Positions 1 to 4,796 of a DNA stretch of 5,343 nucleotides are shown here, one piece after another (the first letter of the stretch is position 1; each line of letters opens with the position of its first letter). The stretch comes from Candidatus Woesearchaeota archaeon (GTDB lineage: Archaea; Nanobdellota; Nanobdellia; Woesearchaeales; GW2011-AR4), in the NCBI GenBank assembly GCA_016211245.1, contig JACQSQ010000051.1, positions 1 to 5,343 of the forward strand, read 5' to 3'. The notes below the pieces were generated by a model. The model did not search any database and was not told the origin of the DNA. It worked only from the letters and a program-made list of their open reading frames with translations. The position numbers were made by a program, and so were the translations under genes.

Positions 1-166
1 ATCCAAAAGTTACCCACAAAGCCCAAGATAAATCATAATAAAAAAGATAATCTCTATTAAAAATCAGCAAAAATAAAAAAGAAAGCAGATAAGCGAACGC
101 AGGGAAAAACCACCATCTTGTCGTTAAATCCCAGAACCAATTCGCTTCTTCTTGTTTATTTTTCAT
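1..166 (-). CDS. Unrecognised membrane protein, N-terminal 55 residues only
   Basis: An open frame starts at the ATG whose complement is at 164-166 and runs without a stop to the left edge, giving the first 55 residues. The N-terminus (MKNKQEEANWFWDLTTRWWF) is short, polar and then Trp-rich. A clear transmembrane segment follows at about residues 19-37 (rich in Phe/Leu, ending LLIF), then a short polar turn (NRDY). A second hydrophobic, aromatic stretch from about residue 41 is cut by the edge. The N-terminus carries several acids and two lysines and shows no signal-peptidase site, so it is probably an N-terminal anchor or the first helix of a polytopic protein. A TATA-like box at 191-198 sits at the right distance for a leaderless transcript starting at or just before this ATG, which supports both the start and the gene. 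It diverges from vapB. I do not recognise the family, and the missing part is needed to name it. Confidence 0.62.
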   Translation of the reverse strand, partial: MKNKQEEANWFWDLTTRWWFFPAFAYLLSFLFLLIFNRDYLFYYDLSWALWVTFG

Positions 167-190
167 CTACTGTTAATTTCAAATATCTAC

Positions 191-206
191 TATATAATTT
201 TTCCTA
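191..206 (-). promoter_or_regulatory. Archaeal TATA box and BRE for the leftward membrane gene
   Basis: On the minus strand the sequence reads GGAAAA followed by ATTATATA: a purine-rich BRE-like element directly upstream of a TATA box (191-198). The box centre is about 28 nt from the ATG at 166, so the transcript should begin within a few bases of the start codon. Found by eye and spacing only. Confidence 0.5.
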
Positions 207-222
207 ATTTCACAGCGATACA

Positions 223-230
223 TTTAAATA
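223..230 (+). promoter_or_regulatory. Archaeal TATA box for vapBC
   Basis: TTTAAATA is centred about 26.5 nt upstream of the ATG at 253, the usual archaeal spacing from TATA centre to transcription start. The vapB mRNA is therefore predicted to be leaderless. No Shine-Dalgarno motif lies before the ATG, as expected. Many VapB antitoxins bind their own promoter, so this 86-bp gap is the likely site of autoregulation. I saw no strong inverted-repeat operator in it. Confidence 0.55.
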
Positions 231-252
231 CAAGTTGTACTTGTTTTACCTT

Positions 253-486
253 ATGGCAAAAATACAGGTTACGATAAAGAATGTTGACGAAGAAGCGTTC
301 AGCGAGCTAAAATCAGAAGCCGCAAGAAAAAAGCTGCCAGTCGGAATAGCATTATCTCTAGCAATAGAGAAATGGATTTCCGAATCAAGAAAGCCATTGT
401 TGCCATTGTCAAAGTGGAAGTCATTCAGAGGAGGGGCTAAAACAAGGCTTGTCAGCGAGCAAATAGACTCTATACTTTATCGGTGA
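253..486 (+). CDS. vapB: VapB-type antitoxin, ribbon-helix-helix
   Basis: This 77-residue protein is the antitoxin of a type II toxin-antitoxin pair. It should bind and block the PIN-domain toxin encoded directly after it, and as a dimer bind its own promoter. Residues 3-11 (KIQVTIKNV) form the predicted DNA-contacting beta strand. Residues 12-27 and 30-43 form the two helices of a ribbon-helix-helix fold. The C-terminal part (about 50-77, ending EQIDSILYR) matches the extended toxin-wrapping tail common in VapB proteins. I chose the ATG at 253 over an in-frame TTG at 235: a TATA box sits about 26 nt upstream of 253, and the longer form would add six residues (MYLFYL) ahead of the usual RHH start. 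Its stop overlaps or nearly abuts the vapC start, so the two are probably co-translated. The RHH assignment rests on sequence pattern plus the adjacent toxin; the exact subfamily is uncertain. Confidence 0.8.
   Translation: MAKIQVTIKNVDEEAFSELKSEAARKKLPVGIALSLAIEKWISESRKPLLPLSKWKSFRGGAKTRLVSEQIDSILYR
482..486 (+). promoter_or_regulatory. Possible Shine-Dalgarno that may set an alternative vapC start
   Basis: GGTGA, a good match to the anti-Shine-Dalgarno end of archaeal 16S rRNA, ends five bases before an in-frame GTG at 492. The same bases contain the GTG at 483 that overlaps the vapB stop. If the motif works as a ribosome binding site, VapC starts at 492 and is three residues shorter (VAVFLDAGYF, with the GTG read as Met). 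If translation is coupled through the GTGA overlap, it starts at 483. Confidence 0.35.
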
Positions 487-890
487 GGCTAGTGGCTGTT
501 TTTCTAGATGCCGGTTATTTTCTGGCCCTATATAATGAAAATGATGTGCATCATAAAAGGGCTGTGATATTAGCAGAGAAAATCGATGCGAACGAATTTG
601 GCCAAGCAATCACTTCAGACCATATTTTTGATGAAGCTGTGTCAGTGGCGCTTAGAAAGTTCGGAAAAGAAAAAGCACAAGCTTTAGGAAAACAAATTCT
701 TGACAGCGTTTTTATGGTTCAGTGCGACAGGCATCTTTTCGATGCGGCATTCCAAATATTTAATTCGTCAAATGAGCCATTTAGCTTTACTGATTGCACC
801 AGCCAGGCAATTATGGATTTGGTTCAGATAAAATTCATTGCAACTTTTGACAGGCTGTTCGAGAAATTGAATGTGGAAGTTTTAAATTGA
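483..890 (+). CDS. vapC: VapC-type toxin, PIN-domain endoribonuclease
   Basis: This 135-residue protein has the size and layout of a VapC toxin, a Mg2+/Mn2+-dependent RNase that cuts RNA (in characterised cases tRNA or rRNA) when freed from its antitoxin. The PIN acidic residues are visible: D9 in VFLDAGYF, E51 in the helix after TSDHIF (DEAVS), D104 in FSFTDCTS, and D123 in FIATFDRLF. The set is complete, so the toxin is probably active. It follows vapB with a GTGA overlap at 483-486 when the GTG start at 483 is used; a GTG at 492 preceded by GGTGA is a real alternative. It should share the leaderless vapB transcript. The stop lies inside the 3' end of the convergent transporter gene (9-bp overlap). 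The RNA target cannot be read from the sequence. Family assignment is firm. Confidence 0.85.
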   Translation: MRLVAVFLDAGYFLALYNENDVHHKRAVILAEKIDANEFGQAITSDHIFDEAVSVALRKFGKEKAQALGKQILDSVFMVQCDRHLFDAAFQIFNSSNEPFSFTDCTSQAIMDLVQIKFIATFDRLFEKLNVEVLN

Positions 891-1754
891 TTCCTCATGT
901 TTTGACAGGAAATAAACTCCCACAAACAATAAAACAATCCCAATAATCTGCATAAAAGTTGTAATTTCTCCCAAAATAAAAAAGCTTAAAATTGCCGCAA
1001 AGAATGGGGTTGAAAGCTCTAAGGCTCCGACTTGGGCTGCTTTCAGCCTTTTCAATCCTTCATAATATAGAATCGTTCCTATACCGACTACTACACCAAC
1101 CAAAATCTGGTAAATGTTTGAGATGGCTATTGAAGATGTATAAAGCAAATAAATTGCAAATAATAAAGAGGCTATCAAGAACCTATAAAATACAACTACT
1201 CCTGCATTCATATCCCTCAAATATTTTCTCATCGCTATTGTAGTTGTTGCCCATGCAATTGCCGCCAGCAACACCAGAAAATCTCCGTAAGCGCCCAATT
1301 TCAGCATGGATAGGTTTTCCAATGTCCTTGTTGTGATAATCAAGCCGGCAATAATCATCAATAAAATACCGAGATAATCAAATTTTGTAAGTTTGTCCTC
1401 TTTAAGAATAAAAAAGCCCATCAGAACGATAAAAATCGGCTGCATGTGCCCTATCAGGACGGCATTGACCACCGGGATTTTTGTAAAGGAGTAAAAGTAT
1501 ATCAAATCCGCAAAGACTGTGCCCACAATTCCAACATAAATTATTGTTGAAAATTGTTTCCCGTTTACTTTCAAATTGCCTTTGTTTGTTATAAAAACAT
1601 AAAGCAGCGCTATCAAAGCGACAAAAGCGGCCCTAATTGCGGACGTGTGAAGAAAATCTGAATTGAAATAAGACAATTTTCCGAATATTGGCTCGATGGC
1701 CCACATTATGCTGGCAGCCAAAATCGCCAGAACTCCGATTGTTTTCTGCTTCAT
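882..1754 (-). CDS. EamA/DMT-family transporter, ten TM segments
   Basis: This 290-residue integral membrane protein belongs to the drug/metabolite transporter superfamily (EamA family), whose members export or import amino acids, nucleobases or other small metabolites. About ten hydrophobic helices are visible, in two homologous halves of five. The hallmark ends of each half are present: QPIFIVLMGFFILKED near residues 102-117 and TPFFAAILSFFILGE near 250-264, each followed by one more helix. The length is normal for the family. The start is the ATG at 1752-1754 (MKQKTIGVLAILAASIMWAI). A longer form from a GTG at 1817 would add 21 unusual residues and run through an intergenic repeat block, so I rejected it. 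A weak TATA-like stretch at 1780-1787 fits a near-leaderless transcript from the chosen ATG. The C-terminus (KHEESI) overlaps the vapC 3' end. The substrate cannot be assigned from sequence. Confidence 0.88.
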   Translation of the reverse strand: MKQKTIGVLAILAASIMWAIEPIFGKLSYFNSDFLHTSAIRAAFVALIALLYVFITNKGNLKVNGKQFSTIIYVGIVGTVFADLIYFYSFTKIPVVNAVLIGHMQPIFIVLMGFFILKEDKLTKFDYLGILLMIIAGLIITTRTLENLSMLKLGAYGDFLVLLAAIAWATTTIAMRKYLRDMNAGVVVFYRFLIASLLFAIYLLYTSSIAISNIYQILVGVVVGIGTILYYEGLKRLKAAQVGALELSTPFFAAILSFFILGEITTFMQIIGIVLLFVGVYFLSKHEESI

Positions 1755-1779
1755 CAGGCAAAATGTCAAAAACCACCAG

Positions 1780-1787
1780 TTAAAAAT
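1780..1787 (-). promoter_or_regulatory. Weak TATA-like box for the EamA transporter
   Basis: On the minus strand ATTTTTAA is centred about 29 nt upstream of the ATG at 1754, giving a predicted transcript with almost no leader. No Shine-Dalgarno motif precedes the ATG. The match is weaker than the boxes of vapB and leuS, and it lies in or beside the intergenic repeat block. Confidence 0.35.
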
Positions 1788-1796
1788 TTTTGTAAT

Positions 1797-1862
1797 ATGG
1801 CGGAGCCTAACCAACACTCACATTACTGTTGGTTTTTGAGCATGCTCGAAAATTTTCCATAA
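1797..1862. repeat. Block of nested inverted repeats between transporter and leuS
   Basis: Three symmetrical elements are packed together. First, a perfect 8-bp inverted repeat, AACCAACA (1809-1816) and TGTTGGTT (1827-1834), encloses a 10-nt loop. Second, a 20-bp near-palindrome at 1833-1852 is centred on the perfect GAGCATGCTC and has one T/G mismatch. Third, a perfect GAAAATTTTC lies at 1848-1857. The first right arm runs into a T5, so on the plus strand it looks like a hairpin plus U-run, yet no plus-strand gene ends here. Both strands also carry tiny ATG-started frames spanning the block (plus strand 1797-1862, 21 codons; minus strand 1860-1807, 17 codons). I do not call these genes. Candidates are a dispersed repeat or miniature element, a regulatory hairpin, or a relic. 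Only a genome-wide self-comparison would tell. Confidence 0.5.
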
Positions 1863-1923
1863 TTTGCTTTGCTTATTGTCCACAACCATTATTTAGTAAC
1901 TAGAGGGAAAATTTATCGACATG

Positions 1924-1931
1924 TTTAAAAA
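1924..1931 (+). promoter_or_regulatory. Archaeal TATA box for leuS
   Basis: TTTAAAAA is centred about 27.5 nt upstream of the leuS ATG at 1955, which predicts a leaderless mRNA. The bases just before the ATG (TCTTTCTCTATA) are pyrimidine-rich with no Shine-Dalgarno motif. A second TATA-like string at 1935-1942 would place the transcription start inside the gene, so it is less likely. Confidence 0.55.
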
Positions 1932-1954
1932 TTGAATATAAATCTTTCTCTATA

Positions 1955-4777
1955 ATGATAGACTTCAGCGAAATATCCAAGAAATGGCAGAAAAAGTGGG
2001 AAGAAAACAAAATATTTGAAGCCAATCCCGACAAAAGAAAAAAGTTCTTCATAAACTTCCCATACCCTTACATAAATTCCTACCTCCACTTGGGGCATGC
2101 TTTTTCTGTTACAAGGGTCGATGTTTTTGCGCGCTATAAGAGAATGCAGGGCTACAATGTGCTTTTCCCGCAGGCCTGGCACTGCACTGGAACTCCTGTA
2201 TGGGCTGCAGCCCAAAGAATAAAGGAGAATGAGCCGAAGCAGATAAAGATTCTTGAGTCTCTTGGCTTTACTGGGAGCGAAATAAAAAAATTTTCTGACG
2301 TAAAGCACTGGATTGATGTATTTGTTCCGGCAGCAAAGCAGGATTTGGGAAGGCTTGGGGCAAGCGTTGACTGGAGGCGCAGCTTCATAACAACTGACTT
2401 GAATCCAAGATATGACAAGTTCATAAGGTGGCAGTTCGGAAAATTAAAGGAAAAAGGGCTTATTGACAAAGGGTCCCATCCAGTTGTTTGGTGCCCAAAA
2501 GACAAGATGCCTATAGGCGACCATGACAGAGTTGAGGGGGAAGGGGAAACACCAAAAGATTTCATATGGGTTAAGTTCAGATTAAAAAATTCTGATTTGG
2601 TATTGATGGTTGGGACTACCAGGCCAGATGCCCTTCTTGGGCAAACTCATATTTGGGTGGATCCTGATGCTACTTATAATATAGTAAAAGTCAAAGATGA
2701 AAAATGGGTTGTCGGACAAGAAGCAGTAAATAAAATAGAAGACCAGTATAAAAAGCCTGAAGTGATTGGGACTATCACATCAAAAGAGCTGATAGGCAAA
2801 TGGGCTAAAGGGCCATTAGTTGACTACGAGCTTTACATTGCGCCTGCATGGTTTATTGATGCAAATGTAGGCTCTGGCATTGTTTATTCTGCGCTTGAAG
2901 ATCCTGTTGATTTGGCTGAAATTCAGCACATACAGGCGCATCCTGAGATTGTTAAAAAATATAATCTGGATGAAGAGGTTATCAGGAAGCTAAAGCCAAT
3001 ATCCATAATTAATGTTCCAGGCATGGGAGAAAACCTCGGGCAGGAAATGATTGACAAATATAAAATAAAATCCCCGCAAGACAAAGATAAAATAGAGGAA
3101 GCCAAAGGGGAATTGAACAGGACCGTATTCAGGAAAGGAGTTATGAAGAACAACTGCGGGAAATATGCAGGGCTTTCTGTGCCTAAAGCTCAAGGTGTGA
3201 TAAATAATGATTTAATTGAAGCAAACGATGCTGTAATGTTTTATGAGCTTACCGGAAAAGTTGTCTGCAGGTGCCTTACAGAGTGCACCATCAAGATGGT
3301 ATCAGACCAGTGGTTTTTAAAATATGGCGATAAGAAATGGAAGGAAAAGGTAAGAAAATCACTAGCTCAAATGAGATTATATCCCGAATTGGTAAGAACT
3401 AATTTTGAGCATGTCATTGCCTGGCTGAATGACTGGGCCTGCACGCACCTTCACGGGACGGGAACCAAGCTGCCATGGGATGAGAAATGGGTCATAGAGT
3501 CCCTGTCCGACTCCACCATTTACATGGCTTATTATACTATTGCACACCTGATAAAAGAAATCCCTGAAGATGAGATTGATGACGGATTGTTTGACTATAT
3601 TTTTCTGGGCAACGAAAATGGCGGGGAGAAAAACAAAAACTTGCAATTGATGAAGAAAGAATTTGAATACTGGTACCCTTTCGATGTAAGAAGCTCCGGA
3701 AAGGACCTGATACAAAACCACCTCACCTTCTGCCTTTTCAACCACACGGCGATATTCCCTGAAAAATACTGGCCGAAAGCTTTCAGCGTAAACGGGTGGC
3801 TGCTTGTCGAAGGGGACAAGATGAGCAAGAGCAAGGGCAATTTTTACACAATAAGGGAGATAATAGGTTTATACTCTGCCGATGTCACGAGAGCGGGCCT
3901 TGTGCTCGGGGGCGAGGGCCTGAGCGACCCGAATTTCGACCTGAACAATGCAAAATCCGTAGGGGAGAAGCTGGAGCAATGGCTTGAATTTGCGGCTAAA
4001 AATTATAAGAAATCATCAAAAACGCCATTAAGCATAGCGGACAGGATATTACTGTCAGGCATTCACAGGTCATTAAAGGAGGGAACCGAGGCAATGGATG
4101 ATATGCTTTTCAGGACTGCCTTTGAAAAATTATTTTTCCAGATGCAGAGATTATTGAAAGAGTACATAAAAAGAAAAGAAATAAACCAGCATCTGCTGAA
4201 TGAGTTCATTGAGATACAGACAAAAGTCCTGAGCCCTTTTTGCCCCTTTGTCTCAGAGGAAATATGGAATTTATTGGGAAAAAAGGATTTTGTATCAATT
4301 TCCGAATGGCCCAAGTTCAATGAAAAGCTTATAGACAAGGAAGCCGAGATGATAGCACAAATTACCGACACTGCACGAAAAGATATAATTGAAATATTAA
4401 AATTAACAAAAATCGGAAAGGCTTCAAAAATAACCTTGTTTGTTCCGGAAAAATGGAAATACGAATTCGTAAAAATGCTAAGAGAAGTGCTGAATGAAAC
4501 GAGAAACACAGGAGATATACTTAAAAAATTAATGGCAACTTCCCTTAAACCGCACGGGGCCGAAATAAGCAAGATGGTTCCAAGGCTTGTAAATGACCCA
4601 AACAGGATACCGCAGCTTGAGCTAAAACAGGAGGCTGAGCTCAGCGCGCTGAAGGATGCCGTGAAGATTTACGAGAGCGAGTTCGGCTGCAAAATTGAGA
4701 TTGCACTTGCAGAAAAGTCAGACGAAGCGAAAGCGAGGCAGTCGTTCCCGGGAAAAGCAGCTATTTTGGTCAAGTGA
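1955..4777 (+). CDS. leuS: Leucyl-tRNA synthetase, archaeal/eukaryal type
   Basis: This complete 940-residue class I enzyme charges tRNA-Leu with leucine in the cytoplasm. The HIGH motif is HLGH at residues 45-48, in the first half of the Rossmann catalytic domain. A zinc-like region follows (WCPKDKMPIGDHD, about 179-191), then the inserted CP1 editing domain at about 205-430. The catalytic domain resumes near DQWF (451-454), with WAC, LPWDEKW and ESLSDSTIYMAYYT, and reaches KMSKS at 622-626. The anticodon-binding helices span about 690-800. An archaeal-type C-terminal domain ends PGKAAILVK, comparable to the tail that contacts the tRNA long arm. Oddities lie in CP1: the threonine-rich peptide reads TTRPDA (221-226) where RPxT is usual, the loop with the editing Asp (GSGIVYSALEDPVD, 306-319) looks one residue short, and a CRCLTEC cluster (438-444) precedes DQWF. 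The segment after KMSKS resembles eukaryotic LeuRS. The start is set by the upstream TATA box and the normal N-terminus. Confidence 0.97.
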   Translation: MIDFSEISKKWQKKWEENKIFEANPDKRKKFFINFPYPYINSYLHLGHAFSVTRVDVFARYKRMQGYNVLFPQAWHCTGTPVWAAAQRIKENEPKQIKILESLGFTGSEIKKFSDVKHWIDVFVPAAKQDLGRLGASVDWRRSFITTDLNPRYDKFIRWQFGKLKEKGLIDKGSHPVVWCPKDKMPIGDHDRVEGEGETPKDFIWVKFRLKNSDLVLMVGTTRPDALLGQTHIWVDPDATYNIVKVKDEKWVVGQEAVNKIEDQYKKPEVIGTITSKELIGKWAKGPLVDYELYIAPAWFIDANVGSGIVYSALEDPVDLAEIQHIQAHPEIVKKYNLDEEVIRKLKPISIINVPGMGENLGQEMIDKYKIKSPQDKDKIEEAKGELNRTVFRKGVMKNNCGKYAGLSVPKAQGVINNDLIEANDAVMFYELTGKVVCRCLTECTIKMVSDQWFLKYGDKKWKEKVRKSLAQMRLYPELVRTNFEHVIAWLNDWACTHLHGTGTKLPWDEKWVIESLSDSTIYMAYYTIAHLIKEIPEDEIDDGLFDYIFLGNENGGEKNKNLQLMKKEFEYWYPFDVRSSGKDLIQNHLTFCLFNHTAIFPEKYWPKAFSVNGWLLVEGDKMSKSKGNFYTIREIIGLYSADVTRAGLVLGGEGLSDPNFDLNNAKSVGEKLEQWLEFAAKNYKKSSKTPLSIADRILLSGIHRSLKEGTEAMDDMLFRTAFEKLFFQMQRLLKEYIKRKEINQHLLNEFIEIQTKVLSPFCPFVSEEIWNLLGKKDFVSISEWPKFNEKLIDKEAEMIAQITDTARKDIIEILKLTKIGKASKITLFVPEKWKYEFVKMLREVLNETRNTGDILKKLMATSLKPHGAEISKMVPRLVNDPNRIPQLELKQEAELSALKDAVKIYESEFGCKIEIALAEKSDEAKARQSFPGKAAILVK

Positions 4778-4796
4778 TTATTTTGACTTCTTTTTT
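4778..4796 (+). terminator. Candidate oligo-T terminator of leuS
   Basis: Directly after the leuS stop the plus strand is T-rich: TTATTTTGAC, then a run ending in six T (4791-4796). Archaeal RNA polymerase can terminate on U-tracts without a hairpin. The run lies opposite the AAA/AAG codons that encode the Lys-rich tail (AKKKSK) of the convergent channel gene, so the same bases would serve both purposes. Confidence 0.42.

Noticed and set aside
235..252. Longer vapB from a TTG at 235
   Set aside because: The predicted transcription start is at about 253, so 235-252 would not be in the mRNA, and the added residues do not fit an RHH N-terminus.
992..1243. Plus-strand 83-codon frame inside the EamA gene
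   Set aside because: It is antisense to conserved transmembrane helices of the transporter and shows no recognisable domain.
1755..1817. N-terminal extension of the EamA transporter from a GTG at 1817
   Set aside because: It adds 21 residues with no family precedent, starts inside the palindrome block, and would put translation upstream of the best-placed TATA-like box. The ATG at 1754 gives a normal family N-terminus.
1797..1862. 21-codon plus-strand ORF as a small protein gene
   Set aside because: It has no ribosome binding site or correctly spaced TATA box, and its length is explained by the inverted-repeat block. I kept it only as part of the repeat observation.
1755..1954. tRNA, riboswitch or CRISPR repeat in the transporter-leuS gap
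   Set aside because: No T-loop consensus or cloverleaf arms are visible, there are no regularly spaced repeats, and leuS appears leaderless, leaving no room for a 5' leader riboswitch or T-box.
2152..2565. 137-codon open frame antisense to the leuS 5' part
   Set aside because: It is a shadow of conserved LeuRS coding sequence, with low-complexity Ser/Pro/Phe composition and no promoter or start signal.
4063..4572. 169-codon open frame antisense to leuS
   Set aside because: It lies wholly within the well-conserved anticodon-binding and C-terminal part of leuS on the other strand. The Ser/Phe/Ile-rich translation is what A-rich sense codons give in antisense, and it shows no motif.
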